Assembly: GCF_029023785.1 (NCBI RefSeq)
Contig: NZ_CP118955.1
Span: 1,903,501 to 1,967,500 of the forward strand
Source: Enterococcus faecium
GTDB lineage: Bacteria; Bacillota; Bacilli; Lactobacillales; Enterococcaceae
DNA length: 64,000 bases
Direction: 5' to 3'
The notes under the pieces are model-generated. The model was not told the origin of the DNA, did no database searches, and was given only the letters and a program-made list of their open reading frames with translations. This document shows positions 10,733 to 20,299 of this stretch, in pieces (the first letter of the stretch is position 1; the number at the start of each line of letters is the position of its first letter). The position numbers and the translations under genes are program-made.

Positions 10733-11222
10733 AAACGGTGTTCTCCTGCCAACTCCTCGGTCACAAGTCACAATATCCATCAAACATGAGAAGCTGTTTT
10801 TGAAATTATTTCTTGTGATTCGGAGTTAAATGGTAGGCTCACAACCTCTGGATAAACGGTATTCAAAAGCCAGTTTCTCGGTATTAAGCCAAATTTATGC
10901 AAAAATGTAGAAAGCCATTTTCACAAAATTTTTCTTAACACTCGAAACTAAACGTCTTTTTCAAAACCTCTTGGTAAACGGTGTTCAAAAGCTTGCATCT
11001 GCGGTAATAAGTTCAGCCAATTCAAAAACAAGAAAAGCTGTTTTTGCTTGGCTATTCTTATTACTTGTTGCAGGGCAGCTTTTTCACAACCTCTCCACTA
11101 AACGGTGTTCAATCAGCTGACCCTCGGTATTAGCTCAAAAAACGGCAAAATATGAGGAACTATTTTTCCGTTAGTTTCTCTAATACTCAGGTCAAAACGC
11201 TGATTTCACAGCCTCTAATTCA
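10733..11222. repeat. Tandem array of four ~122-bp palindromic repeats plus a partial fifth
   Basis: Units begin AAACGGT(G/A)TTC at 10733, 10854, 10976 and 11100, with a partial at about 11220 (spacings 121, 122, 124, 120). Each ends (T/C)CA(C/A)AACCTCT or a close variant and is an imperfect hairpin over its whole length. For example, GCTTGCATCTGCGGTAATAAG near 10990 pairs with CTTATTACTTGTTGCAGGGCAGC near 11060. Loops and stem sequences differ while pairing is kept. The array fills the space between the small membrane gene and the 3' end of glnA; no coding sequence is seen in it. Confidence 0.85.
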
Positions 11223-11235
11223 CGGTATTCCTGTT

Positions 11236-12576
11236 TTAATAAAGTTCTAGATATTGTTCTCTTTCCCACTCGGAAACAGTTTGTCTGAATGCCGCCCATT
11301 CGAGACGTTTTGCTTCAACAAAATTTGAGAAGATATGTTGTCCTAATGCGTCAATCATTACATTATCCTTACGCAATTCTTTGATAGCATTATGGATAGT
11401 TGAAGGTAAGTCCTGGATATGTGCAGCTTCTCTTTCTTCCTCATCCATTACATAAATGTTACGGTCAACAGCTGCTGGCGGTGTGATCTGATTACGGATA
11501 CCGTCTAGTCCTGCTTGCAACAATACTGCCATTGCCAAGTATGGGTTTGCAGATGGATCAACTGACCGCAATTCCAAACGTGTGGATAAACCGCGAGATT
11601 CTGGTACACGTACTAATGGCGAACGATTACGGCCACTCCATGCGACATAAACAGGCGCTTCATAACCTGGAACGAGACGTTTATAAGAATTGACTGTTGG
11701 ATTGCAAACGGCTGTGTAGGCACGAGCATGTTTCAGCAAACCACCTAAGAAATGATAAGCTGTTTCACTTAGTTCCAATTCACCGTCTTTATCATAGAAA
11801 ACATTTCCTTCATCATTGAACAAAGACATATTGCAATGCATACCAGAACCATTGATCCCAAATAACGGTTTCGGCATGAAAGTCGCGTGAAGTCCATGCT
11901 TGCGTGCAATCGTTTTGACAACGAGCTTGAAGGTTTGGATATTATCACAAGCATCTACCACATCTGCATATTTAAAGTCAATTTCATGCTGTCCTGGCGC
12001 TACTTCATGATGTGAAGCTTCCACTTCAAAGCCTAGACTTTCTAATTCCAACACGATGTCACGGCGGCAATTTTCACCTAAATCTGTTGGTGCAAAATCA
12101 AAATAACCACCTTTATCATTCAAGGTCGTTGTGATCCCACCGTCTTCGTCTAATTTAAATAAGAAGAATTCTGGTTCAGGTCCTAAATTGAAAGAGGTAA
12201 AACCAAGGTCGCGCATATCTTTCAATGCTCGTTTCAAATTCCCGCGAGGATCGCCGGCAAATGGTGTCCCATCCGGATTATAGATATCACAAATTAAACG
12301 AGCAACTTTTCCATGAGCACTTTCCCACGGGAAGATCATCCAAGTGGAGAGATCTGGATACAAATACATATCGCTTTCTTCAATTCGAACAAATCCTTCA
12401 ATCGAAGAACCGTCAAACATCATTTTATTTTCTAATACTTTGTCGATCTGGCTCACTGGAACTTCTACATTTTTGATCGTACCTAAGATGTCTGTGAACA
12501 TCAATCGTAAAAATCGTACGTTTTCTTCCTCAATGATTCGTTTGATTTCTTCACCTGTTATCTGTTTCTTTACCAT
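11236..12576 (-). CDS. glnA: Glutamine synthetase, type I
   Basis: A 446-residue dodecameric enzyme making glutamine from glutamate, ammonia and ATP. It contains DGSSIEGF (about residue 55), [12 protein letters not shown] (about 243, ATP-site region) and the NRSPLVRVP loop. It lacks the adenylylation-site context of the Gram-negative beta subgroup, in line with feedback control through GlnR. Second gene of glnR-glnA, 27 bases after glnR. Confidence 0.97.
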   Translation of the reverse strand: MVKKQITGEEIKRIIEEENVRFLRLMFTDILGTIKNVEVPVSQIDKVLENKMMFDGSSIEGFVRIEESDMYLYPDLSTWMIFPWESAHGKVARLICDIYNPDGTPFAGDPRGNLKRALKDMRDLGFTSFNLGPEPEFFLFKLDEDGGITTTLNDKGGYFDFAPTDLGENCRRDIVLELESLGFEVEASHHEVAPGQHEIDFKYADVVDACDNIQTFKLVVKTIARKHGLHATFMPKPLFGINGSGMHCNMSLFNDEGNVFYDKDGELELSETAYHFLGGLLKHARAYTAVCNPTVNSYKRLVPGYEAPVYVAWSGRNRSPLVRVPESRGLSTRLELRSVDPSANPYLAMAVLLQAGLDGIRNQITPPAAVDRNIYVMDEEEREAAHIQDLPSTIHNAIKELRKDNVMIDALGQHIFSNFVEAKRLEWAAFRQTVSEWEREQYLELY

Positions 12577-12603
12577 GGTATCCCTCTTCCTTTTTTAATT
12601 TAT

Positions 12604-12996
12604 TCAGTCAAAGAATTGTCTTTGCAATCCTTGCGACTGATAATGACCTGTTTTGCTTAACCCACCTTGCGCCAAAATCTCATCACGAAAAATTTGTCGA
12701 ACGTCATGATCTGTCAACGGCTTCTTGTTTTTTGCTTCTTGTTTTTTCGCCTGTGCCATTTCGTATACACGTTTGATCCCAGCCATATTCAATCCCTCTG
12801 AAAGATAGTCTTTAATCTCAAGCAACATATCAATATCATTCAGCGAATACATACGTCGGTTTCCTTCGCTTCGTTCCGGATGAACTAAATCTTGTTCTTC
12901 ATAATAGCGAATTTGCCGAGCAGACAAATCAGTCAGCTTCATAACTGTACCAATTGGAAATACGGACATAGATCGGCGCAATTCCTTTTCTCCCAT
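12604..12996 (-). CDS. glnR: MerR-family nitrogen regulator GlnR
   Basis: A 130-residue repressor of glutamine synthesis and ammonium uptake. The MerR winged helix (about 12-80) has RQIRYYEEQDLVHPERSEGNRRMYS. The C-terminal tail, GLSKTGHYQSQGLQRQFFD, resembles the segment through which feedback-inhibited glutamine synthetase activates GlnR in Bacillus. GGGGA lies upstream of the ATG. Its operator lies at 13066-13082, so it represses its own operon. Confidence 0.95.
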   Translation of the reverse strand: MGEKELRRSMSVFPIGTVMKLTDLSARQIRYYEEQDLVHPERSEGNRRMYSLNDIDMLLEIKDYLSEGLNMAGIKRVYEMAQAKKQEAKNKKPLTDHDVRQIFRDEILAQGGLSKTGHYQSQGLQRQFFD

Positions 12997-13029
12997 CAGA
13001 CGTCCCCTTTCGTTTTATAAGTTGGCTAA

Positions 13030-13082
13030 AGTGTACCAATTAAAAAAAATATTGTCAACTGCATATGTTAGGTTTTCTAACA
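13030..13082 (-). promoter_or_regulatory. glnRA promoter with GlnR operator
   Basis: On the minus strand: -35 TTGACA (13053-13058), 17-base spacer, -10 TACACT (13030-13035). Just upstream is the palindrome TGTTAGGTTTTCTAACA (13066-13082), a perfect match to the GlnR/TnrA box TGTNAN7TNACA. Confidence 0.88.
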
Positions 13083-13126
13083 TGAGATCTCTATTTTTTA
13101 TAAAATAACAAAAAAATAAGAACACA

Positions 13127-13165
13127 AAAAAGGTATCTAGTTGATTTTCGTACCAGATACCTTTT
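13127..13165. terminator. Terminator of the miaA-hflX operon
   Basis: Eleven-base arms AAAAGGTATCT/AGATACCTTTT with flanking A and T runs on both sides. It lies between hflX and glnR. HflX runs away from it on the minus strand, so the transcript ended here must come from elsewhere or the element acts as an insulator; glnR transcription starts at about 13023, beyond it. Confidence 0.6.
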
Positions 13166-13224
13166 ATTTTTTATTATACTGTACTATCCTTTATTAGTGT
13201 TTTTATTGTTAAAAAAATAAAATT

Positions 13225-14454
13225 TTATTGGTTTTTTCTTAACCATTTTGAATTGGTTTTTGCAAACCCTTTAACTTCATATTCGTTTGTTTCTTCCATG
13301 TACGCTTCGTCCAAAACCATTGTTTGTCTTCTCAACTCGCTTAATTTCTGTCCTTCGTTGCTTGGCACAGAAAGTGTATAAGGGGTCATTAGTTCCATCA
13401 GCTGACGTTTGATTGCTTCGATCAACGCCATCTTACCTTCTTTCGTCTGAGTAGAAATCAATACATTTGGGAATAGCGTAGGCGTGAACATCGCTGGGTC
13501 GATCTGGTCTGCCTTATTGTAAACAGTCAGTATCGGCATTTCTTTCATATTCAGTTCATCCATCAATTTTAAGACAGTCTGCTCCTGTAAAATACGATCT
13601 GGAGAACTAGCATCGACTACATGTAGCAAAAGATCCATATTTTGACTTTCTTCTAATGTAGAATGGAAAGCATCGATCAGTTGCGTAGGCAGGTCTTGGA
13701 TGAACCCGACGGTATCCGTTACAGTAATCTCAAATCCTTCAGCAAAACGCCATCTCTTAGTCAATGGATCTAACGTTGCAAACAATTGATCTTTCGAATA
13801 AGTATCCGCTTGTGTCAATAGATTCAAGATAGTTGACTTCCCGGCATTCGTGTAGCCAATAAGTCCAATCTGAAAAATCTCGCTATTTTTTCTTTTTTGG
13901 CGATTGCGCTCTCGATGAGCTTCTACTTCTTTCAATTCTTTCTTAACAGCAAAAATTTTATTCCGTATATGTCGGCGGTCTGTTTCTAACTTTGTTTCAC
14001 CTGGCCCTCTTGTTCCGATCCCACCGCCAAGACGAGATAATGTTTTCCCTTGCCCTACTAAACGAGGCAGCAGGTATTCTAACTGAGCAAGTTCAACCTG
14101 CAGCTTCCCTTCTTTCGAACGAGCACGCATCGCAAAAATATCTAAGATAAGCTGCACGCGATCAATTACCGGAAGACCAACAGCATCGGTAATCAGTTGG
14201 CTCTGTCTCGGAGTTAGCTCATGATTAAAGATGATCAAATCCGCTTCATGCGCATCCGCTTGTTGAACTAATTCTTGTAATTTCCCTTTACCGATAATCG
14301 TTTGCCGATCCACTTGTGGTCTCTTTTGTGTAATTGTGAATACGACTTCTCCTGATGCGGTATTCGTCAGCTGAACTAGCTCTTCCATTGACTCTGAAAA
14401 GTAACGCTGGTTTGCTTCGGTTTCTACCCCTACGATGATCACTTTTTCTTCCAT
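13225..14454 (-). CDS. hflX: Ribosome-associated GTPase HflX
   Basis: A 409-residue GTPase that splits stalled ribosomes. The N-terminal glycine-rich domain (about 1-180, with LSRLGGGIGTRGPGE) is followed by a G domain: G1 GYTNAGKST (about 200), G3 DTVGF and G4 YNKAD. The start is ATG 14454, giving MEEKVIIVG, with GGAGG upstream inside the end of miaA; the longer reading to 14517 is unsupported. It begins one base after the miaA stop. Confidence 0.95.
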   Translation of the reverse strand: MEEKVIIVGVETEANQRYFSESMEELVQLTNTASGEVVFTITQKRPQVDRQTIIGKGKLQELVQQADAHEADLIIFNHELTPRQSQLITDAVGLPVIDRVQLILDIFAMRARSKEGKLQVELAQLEYLLPRLVGQGKTLSRLGGGIGTRGPGETKLETDRRHIRNKIFAVKKELKEVEAHRERNRQKRKNSEIFQIGLIGYTNAGKSTILNLLTQADTYSKDQLFATLDPLTKRWRFAEGFEITVTDTVGFIQDLPTQLIDAFHSTLEESQNMDLLLHVVDASSPDRILQEQTVLKLMDELNMKEMPILTVYNKADQIDPAMFTPTLFPNVLISTQTKEGKMALIEAIKRQLMELMTPYTLSVPSNEGQKLSELRRQTMVLDEAYMEETNEYEVKGFAKTNSKWLRKNQ

Positions 14455-14455
14455 T

Positions 14456-15373
14456 TTATTCCGCCTCCAGCCATTTTTTGATTGTTTGCTCAATCTGACT
14501 TTTTTGATTTGGCTCACTTATAAGATCAAACCACTGTGCATCCAAACGGTTACGAAACCACGTCAACTGACGTTTCGCGTATCTTCTCGAATGTAGTTTG
14601 ACTTGTTCTGTTGCTTCTTCCAATGTTTCTTTCCCTTCAAAATAAGGGAAAAATTCTTTATATCCAATACCTTGACTGGCCTGGACTTCTCCAAGCTCAT
14701 ACACCTTACGCGCTTCTGCTACTAAACCTTCTGCTAGCATCAAATCGACTCTTTGATTGATTCGTTCATAAAGAATACTACGCTTCGTATCTAATCCAAT
14801 CATGAGGTAATCATACAATTGCTTTGGCTCTTCTTTAGGTGCCGTGATACTATGTCCTGTCGTCTCTAAAACTTCCAGAGCTCTTATCACTTTGCGTTGA
14901 TTGTTCCAGTGGATTTTCTCAGCAGCTGCCGGGTCTTTTTCTTTCAACTGATTCCATAATGCTTGGGAACCAATTGTTTCAGCTAACGTTTCATACTTTT
15001 TTCTAATCTCAGGATTCGCTTCTTCTGTCGCTCCTAACTGATAATCATATAGAAGGGATTGGATATAGAGACCCGTACCACCAGCTATGATAGGTAGGTG
15101 CCCTCGGTTCGCAATCTCGGTAATCAATTGTCGACCTGAATGCTGAAAATCAGCGGCTGAGTAACGTTGAGTAGGTTCGATCACATCAATCAAATGATGC
15201 GGAACATTATTCATCTCTTCTTCTTTGATTTTTGCTGTACCGATATCCAGATTTTTATAGATTTGCAATGAATCACCACTGATGATCTCTCCTCCAAATA
15301 GTTGTGCGAGTTCCACACTTAGCGCTGTTTTACCGACTGCTGTCGGACCGACGATCACTAATACTTTTTCCAT
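14456..15373 (-). CDS. miaA: tRNA dimethylallyltransferase
   Basis: A 305-residue enzyme adding a dimethylallyl group to A37 of tRNAs that read codons starting with U. The P-loop GPTAVGKTALS is at residues 9-19; GDSLQIYKNLDIGTAK and GGTGLYIQSLLYDYQ are family motifs. It lies between glpQ and hflX; the miaA-hflX pairing is widespread. Confidence 0.96.
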   Translation of the reverse strand: MEKVLVIVGPTAVGKTALSVELAQLFGGEIISGDSLQIYKNLDIGTAKIKEEEMNNVPHHLIDVIEPTQRYSAADFQHSGRQLITEIANRGHLPIIAGGTGLYIQSLLYDYQLGATEEANPEIRKKYETLAETIGSQALWNQLKEKDPAAAEKIHWNNQRKVIRALEVLETTGHSITAPKEEPKQLYDYLMIGLDTKRSILYERINQRVDLMLAEGLVAEARKVYELGEVQASQGIGYKEFFPYFEGKETLEEATEQVKLHSRRYAKRQLTWFRNRLDAQWFDLISEPNQKSQIEQTIKKWLEAE

Positions 15374-15376
15374 ATT

Positions 15377-16114
15377 TTACCTACTTTTCGTTGATTGTTT
15401 CCACCGAAGAGCTTTCTCCGGAAAATCAGTTATTATTCCATCTATTTTGAGTTCTTGACATTTGGCCATTTCTTCTTCATCGTTAATCGTCCATGCACGA
15501 ATTGCTTTTGGAAAATCAGCTGCCTGGACTGGATGTTCGAACAACCAAGTATTTTTTGGATGTACTCCTTCTATATAAGGGGTTTCTGCTGCTAGTTGGA
15601 TCTTTTTATCAGAAGTACTCATCAATAAGTCCAGCTGTATCTCCGGTTCCAGTAATGCGATTTTTTCCAAAGAATCCAAATGAAAGCTGCAATATGCATG
15701 TTGAAAAGGCCAATCTCTACTTTTTAATGTTTCGGCTAATTTTTCTTCGATACCGGGATATTCATACTGATCAGTTTTAATTTCAATCATTAGCATCCCT
15801 CGGTAATTTTTTTGGAGGAGCAGTCCTAACACTTCTCTCAATTCAGGAACTTTAGCTGCTGGAAATTCTTTGCTGAATTTGCCCCCTGCATTCAATTTTT
15901 TGAGTTCTTCCAATGTTTTTTCTCGAATCAGCCCTTTACCGTTAGTCGTCCGGTCCACTTCTTCGTCGTGCATAACGATCAAATAACCATCTTTGCTTAG
16001 ATGGACATCTAGTTCGATACCATCTGCACCTACTCGTACAGCTTCTGCAAATGCAGGAAGCGTATTTTCTGGGTGGGTGCCGCTGCTTCCGCGATGGGCA
16101 TAGATTTGTAACAT
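15377..16114 (-). CDS. Glycerophosphodiester phosphodiesterase, cytosolic
   Basis: A 245-residue GDPD-fold enzyme hydrolysing glycerophosphodiesters to glycerol 3-phosphate and an alcohol. Catalytic motifs are AHRGSSGTHPENT (residues 6-18) and ELDVHLSKDG (about 38-47). No signal peptide or membrane helix, so intracellular (UgpQ/GlpQ-like). Three bases separate it from miaA, forming one operon. Confidence 0.93.
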   Translation of the reverse strand: MLQIYAHRGSSGTHPENTLPAFAEAVRVGADGIELDVHLSKDGYLIVMHDEEVDRTTNGKGLIREKTLEELKKLNAGGKFSKEFPAAKVPELREVLGLLLQKNYRGMLMIEIKTDQYEYPGIEEKLAETLKSRDWPFQHAYCSFHLDSLEKIALLEPEIQLDLLMSTSDKKIQLAAETPYIEGVHPKNTWLFEHPVQAADFPKAIRAWTINDEEEMAKCQELKIDGIITDFPEKALRWKQSTKSR

Positions 16115-16204
16115 CTTTCTTCACTCCGTTCAGTTCTATTGTATCATTAAGAAAAAAAGAAAGCATTACCACGCTCTCATGTGCAACGGCAATGCTTCAA
16201 AATA

Positions 16205-16732
16205 TCAGCTCCAAACATCATCTTTCGAGAAGAAACCAATCGGCTGGCGCGTCATAGTCTTCAACTGAGCTTTTTTTTCATTGATCATTTCAGTCAGACT
16301 ATCCGTAAAATTCTCTAAAATCACGCGTCCGCCTTTATAAGCATATCCACCAATCTTCATTGTTTCATCTGGAGATAAAATCACTTTTCGATGGGAGATA
16401 TTCTTAAATAGCTCGTCTAAAATATAATTTGGCAGATAAAAACTATTTTGCGCTGAAAATGATTGGAGATACGCAAAATCGTCAATCGTGATATAACAAT
16501 CATCAAATGCATCAAAGCTGACATATTCTTCCATCAGCGTTGTCCGTTTTTGCAAGATCTCGTTGATCTTTTTATTTAATTGATTCAGCGTCTCGATTTC
16601 TTTGACTTTCAATTCCAATTCACGTCTACGCTGTTCTTTATTTTCCAAGTGACGCATTTGCAGTATCATGCCGATATAGACAACTACAGCACCTGTCAGC
16701 ACTCCGATAAGGCCAGTAATACCAACTATCAA
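16205..16732 (-). CDS. Membrane-anchored coiled-coil protein of unknown function
   Basis: 175 residues: one N-terminal membrane helix (about 2-26), a charged coiled coil (about 30-70, EQRRRELELKVKEIETLNQL), then a globular region with no motif I recognise. It is preceded by its own gap rather than being tightly packed with glpQ. Divergent from clpP. Function unknown. Confidence 0.75.
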   Translation of the reverse strand: MIVGITGLIGVLTGAVVVYIGMILQMRHLENKEQRRRELELKVKEIETLNQLNKKINEILQKRTTLMEEYVSFDAFDDCYITIDDFAYLQSFSAQNSFYLPNYILDELFKNISHRKVILSPDETMKIGGYAYKGGRVILENFTDSLTEMINEKKAQLKTMTRQPIGFFSKDDVWS

Positions 16733-16813
16733 TCTGTTGTTCCTCCTTGTTTTGTTTCTCTGCTTATCATACCATAAAGCGGGTTTATGCGACTAATTTG
16801 CCTAAGTTTTTTA

Positions 16814-16830
16814 TTTGACCTTTTTTGACC
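16814..16830. promoter_or_regulatory. CtsR operator upstream of clpP
   Basis: Read on the minus strand: GGTCAAAAAAGGTCAAA, an exact match to the CtsR heptad direct repeat RGTCAAANANRGTCAAA. It lies about 82 bases before the clpP start. An extended -10 (TGGTACACT, 16871-16879) follows. It places clpP under heat-shock control. Confidence 0.9.
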
Positions 16831-16911
16831 AAAAATGTATACTACATTTTAGGTATTAGAAACTAAATTATGGTACACTATTTCTAAACGAAATCAAGGA
16901 GGAACTCTATT

Positions 16912-17505
16912 ATGAATTTAATTCCTACAGTCATTGAACAATCTTCACGAGGTGAAAGAGCTTACGATATCTACTCACGTTTATTGAAAGACCGTATCAT
17001 CATGTTAAGCGGCCAAGTAACAGATGATCTTGCTAATTCGATCATCGCCCAATTGCTTTTCTTAGACGCTCAAGATTCTGAAAAAGATATCTATCTTTAT
17101 ATCAATTCTCCTGGTGGTTCAGTTACAGCAGGTATGGCTATTTACGACACAATGAACTTTGTCAAAGCAGATGTCCAAACAATTGTTATGGGTATGGCTG
17201 CTTCAATGGGAAGCTTCTTGCTGACAGCTGGTACAAAAGGTAAACGATTTGCTTTACCAAATGCTGAGATCATGATCCATCAACCTCTTGGCGGCGCTCA
17301 AGGGCAAGCAACTGAAATCGAAATTGCGGCACGCCATATTTTGCAAACACGCGAACGCTTAAACAAAATTTTAGCTGAACGCACTGGACAACCGCTTGAA
17401 GTGATTGAAAAAGATACAGATCGTGACAACTATATGACAGCTGAACAAGCAAAAGCATATGGATTGATCGATGAAGTCATGGAAAACAGTTCTTCATTAA
17501 ATTAA
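16912..17505 (+). CDS. clpP: ATP-dependent Clp protease proteolytic subunit
   Basis: A 197-residue serine protease forming the tetradecameric chamber that works with ClpC/ClpE/ClpX. Catalytic triad Ser98 (MAASMGSF), His123 (MIHQPLGG) and Asp172 (DRDNYM) is intact. AAGGAGG precedes the ATG. A CtsR operator lies upstream and a strong terminator follows, so it is a single-gene heat-shock unit. Confidence 0.98.
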   Translation: MNLIPTVIEQSSRGERAYDIYSRLLKDRIIMLSGQVTDDLANSIIAQLLFLDAQDSEKDIYLYINSPGGSVTAGMAIYDTMNFVKADVQTIVMGMAASMGSFLLTAGTKGKRFALPNAEIMIHQPLGGAQGQATEIEIAARHILQTRERLNKILAERTGQPLEVIEKDTDRDNYMTAEQAKAYGLIDEVMENSSSLN

Positions 17506-17551
17506 TCTGTTTCAAAGGAAGCTTTTTTAAGCTCTCTTATCTAAACCAAAT

Positions 17552-17589
17552 AAAAAAGGATGGTCAACTCAAACTGACCATCCTTTTTT
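17552..17589. terminator. Bidirectional terminator between clpP and the gamma-carbonic-anhydrase gene
   Basis: Fifteen-base perfect arms (17552-17566 and 17575-17589, AAAAAAGGATGGTCA and complement) around an 8-base loop. A/T runs on both sides serve the converging genes. Confidence 0.9.
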
Positions 17590-17608
17590 ATTTTATGGAT
17601 GCTACTGC

Positions 17609-18094
17609 CTATCTTTGCTCCTTGAATTTTCCTTGCGCATGCATCCGACCTATCTCGACATAATGCTGGATGTTTTCTTTGTTTTTTTGTATTTCTTCTT
17701 TTGTCAAAGGACGGATCACTTTAGCTGGGCGACCAAAAGCCAAGACATTAGGAGGAATAACTTTTCCTTCTGTTACTAATGATCCAGCACCAATCAAACT
17801 ATTCTCACCAATAACCGCATGATTCAATATCGTGGTCCCCATCCCGATCAGCGCCCCTTTTTCGATTGTACAGCCATGTAGCATGCACTGATGTCCTACC
17901 GTCACATTCTCCGCAATATCTACAGGTGCATCATGATCGACATGGATGATTGTACCATCTTGGATATTCGTTCTTTGTCCTATTTTTATCCAATTACTGT
18001 CCCCGCGTAAAACAGCTTGATACCAGATCGTCACATCTTCTGACAATGTCACATCACCAATCACTGTGGCATTTGATGCTATAAACCGTTCCAT
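17609..18094 (-). CDS. Gamma-carbonic-anhydrase-like hexapeptide-repeat protein
   Basis: A 161-residue left-handed beta-helix protein of the YrdA/PaaY group. Hexapeptide repeats run from about residue 10 to 130. The His residues expected to bind metal are in IIHVDHDAP and VTVGHQCMLHGC. The family binds zinc or iron; physiological activity in bacteria is often unproven. A compound hairpin terminator follows at 18181-18244 upstream of its start on the opposite side, belonging to the next gene. Confidence 0.88.
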   Translation of the reverse strand: MERFIASNATVIGDVTLSEDVTIWYQAVLRGDSNWIKIGQRTNIQDGTIIHVDHDAPVDIAENVTVGHQCMLHGCTIEKGALIGMGTTILNHAVIGENSLIGAGSLVTEGKVIPPNVLAFGRPAKVIRPLTKEEIQKNKENIQHYVEIGRMHAQGKFKEQR

Positions 18095-18180
18095 ATTTAT
18101 TTTTCTCCTTTCATTTTTTGTAGAAACTAATCCTATTGAATAAAGGTATCATAGCATATATTTATTTCATAAGAAAAAAA

Positions 18181-18244
18181 ACAGGTAAAACCTGCTCAGG
18201 CCAGATGTCTATTTACAGTATCTGGTAACTGACGTTTTACCTGT
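18181..18244. terminator. Nested hairpin, probable terminator
   Basis: Outer arms ACAGGTAAAAC / GTTTTACCTGT with an inner CCAGAT...ATCTGG stem. Minus strand continues into a run of T, so it could terminate the small gene at 18247-18444, whose stop is 3 bases away. Confidence 0.75.
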
Positions 18245-18246
18245 TT

Positions 18247-18444
18247 TTATTGTACATCTATATTTTCTTCTATTACTTTTTTTAAAATTAATTCGTACAC
18301 TTCTATTTGTGCTGCCAAGCGTTCGATTTGAAACTCATTTTCAAAAAAATCAGCTGAATCAAAAGGCTTCGTCTGACAGACGTGCGTTAAACGATCAATT
18401 TCTCTTTTGGCTTCAGTAATTTTTTCATTTAAAAACTGTTCCAT
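18247..18444 (-). CDS. Small coiled-coil protein, unknown function
   Basis: A 65-residue acidic helical protein (EKITEAKREIDRLTHVC at the start, ERLAAQIEVYELILKKVIEE at the end). The stop codon is directly followed by a terminator hairpin and the start has a moderate ribosome binding site, so it is probably real. No membrane segment. I do not recognise a family. Confidence 0.6.
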   Translation of the reverse strand: MEQFLNEKITEAKREIDRLTHVCQTKPFDSADFFENEFQIERLAAQIEVYELILKKVIEENIDVQ

Positions 18445-18538
18445 CTCCGTGTCCTCACTTTTCTTGATAACTTTACTTTACCATTATCAAGAATAGAGAA
18501 CAAAAAATAAGTTTTAAACTGTTTTATTCTTATATGAC

Positions 18539-20299
18539 TTATTCTGCTTCCTCAGCAAATTGGCTGTTATACAGTTTTTCATAAAATCCACCTTGTGCCA
18601 ATAAACTCTCATGCGTTCCTTTTTCAATGATCTGACCTTGATCCATCACTAGAATCAGATCTGCATCACGGATTGTCGATAAACGGTGAGCGATGACGAA
18701 ACTTGTCCGTCCCTCCATCACGCGATCCATTGCTTTTTGAATCAACGCTTCTAAACGGGTGTCTACTGAACTTGTTGCTTCATCTAAAATCAAGATTTTA
18801 GGATCGGAGACCACTGCTCGGGCAATCGTCAGCAACTGTTTTTGTCCTAAAGACACATTGTCTCCCTCAGAATTGATGGCCATATCATATCCATCTGGCA
18901 TCGTTCGGATAAAATGATCTACGTTTGCTGTTTTCGCAGCATCAACTACTTCATAATCTGTCGCATCAAGCTTTCCGAAGCGGATATTATCTGCAATCGT
19001 TCCTTGATAAAGCCATGCATCTTGCAAGACCATACCAAATAGCGAACGCACATCACTGCGACTCATTGATTTGGTGTCGATTCCATCAATCCTTATTGCT
19101 CCTTTGTCTACGTCATAAAAACGCATCAATAGATTGATCAATGTCGTCTTGCCGGCACCGGTCGGACCGACCACAGCTACGGTTTGACCAGCTTTCACTT
19201 CAAAATTCAAATCTTGGATTAATGGTTTCTTCGGATCATATGCAAAATCGACATGATCGAATGTCACATCTCCTAAAATCGTTTCTGGCAGTGAAGCATC
19301 TACTTTGTTTTCTTTTTCTTCTGGCTCATCTAAAATCTCGAATACACGTTTCGTTGCCGCTGATGCACTTTGCAAAACTGAAGACAATTGTGTCACGTTC
19401 CCCATTGGCTGACTGATTTGCCAAATATATTGGATGAATGCTTGTAGTTGACCGACAACGATCGCCCCAGTAATAACATAAAAGCTTCCTAGAACAGCCA
19501 TACCAATATAAGTAGCATAGGCAGTTAATTGAACTAGAGGCATCATCAAGCCAGAAATGAATGCTGCACGAAACCCAAAGTATTTCAAGCTGTGATTAAC
19601 TTTTTTGAATCCTTCCAATGTTTCTTTTTCGCGTCCATATACTTTCAATACACTAAAACCTGTCATATTTTCTTGGACGTAGCCGTTTAGCTCACCAAGA
19701 GAATTCTGCATGCTTTGAAAATATTTCTGCGAAGCATTGATCACTCGTTTTGAGATCCAGATCGATGTTGGAATCATGATCATAGAGATCAGCGCCATCA
19801 TCGGCTGGATATAAAACATCATTGCTGCAGCCAACGTAATTCCCAATATCGCATTTACGATACCAATAAAAGCTTGTTGTAAAGCACCGCTGACTGCATC
19901 TACATCATTCGTCACACGAGACAAAATATTTCCTTGCTGGTTTTTATCGAAATATGAAACCGGAAGACGATTGATTTTTTCTTCTATGTCTCTTCTCAAA
20001 TCATGCATGGCACTTTGAACGACATTTGTCATCAAAACACCAGAAAGTAATTGCGAAATACAATACCCTATTCCAACAACTGTGATCCAAATGAGACATT
20101 TGAATATATAAGAAAAATTGATTGATTCGCCATTGGCAATATTACGGCTGATTTCTGTAGTAGGAAGTCCTGTAACATATGGCAAAGCCACGTTGAAAGC
20201 CACTGTCAGAACTGTAAATAGGATCACTAAAAGAAAAGTCCCACGATACGGTCTGATATATCGAGCTAAACGTTTTAAGGAAGAAAAGGTTTTTTTCAT
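18539..20299 (-). CDS. Heterodimeric ABC exporter subunit, LmrD-like
   Basis: 586 residues: six membrane helices (about 20-320), then a nucleotide-binding domain (about 345-586). Walker A is GPTGAGKTT and Walker B LILDEATSSVD, with the catalytic Glu present. The signature is VSLGQKQ rather than LSGGQ. A canonical catalytic site with a deviant signature is typical of one half of LmrCD/BmrCD-type multidrug exporters. Its ATG overlaps the stop of its partner by four bases. Confidence 0.9.
   Translation of the reverse strand: MKKTFSSLKRLARYIRPYRGTFLLVILFTVLTVAFNVALPYVTGLPTTEISRNIANGESINFSYIFKCLIWITVVGIGYCISQLLSGVLMTNVVQSAMHDLRRDIEEKINRLPVSYFDKNQQGNILSRVTNDVDAVSGALQQAFIGIVNAILGITLAAAMMFYIQPMMALISMIMIPTSIWISKRVINASQKYFQSMQNSLGELNGYVQENMTGFSVLKVYGREKETLEGFKKVNHSLKYFGFRAAFISGLMMPLVQLTAYATYIGMAVLGSFYVITGAIVVGQLQAFIQYIWQISQPMGNVTQLSSVLQSASAATKRVFEILDEPEEKENKVDASLPETILGDVTFDHVDFAYDPKKPLIQDLNFEVKAGQTVAVVGPTGAGKTTLINLLMRFYDVDKGAIRIDGIDTKSMSRSDVRSLFGMVLQDAWLYQGTIADNIRFGKLDATDYEVVDAAKTANVDHFIRTMPDGYDMAINSEGDNVSLGQKQLLTIARAVVSDPKILILDEATSSVDTRLEALIQKAMDRVMEGRTSFVIAHRLSTIRDADLILVMDQGQIIEKGTHESLLAQGGFYEKLYNSQFAEEAE

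Noticed and set aside
10733..11222. CRISPR-like periodic repeats
   Set aside because: The period is 122 bp and each whole unit is a diverged palindrome. There are no short constant repeats with unique spacers and no cas genes.
15942..16257. Open frames opposite the 5' end of the phosphodiesterase gene
   Set aside because: They are antisense shadows of a clear coding gene.
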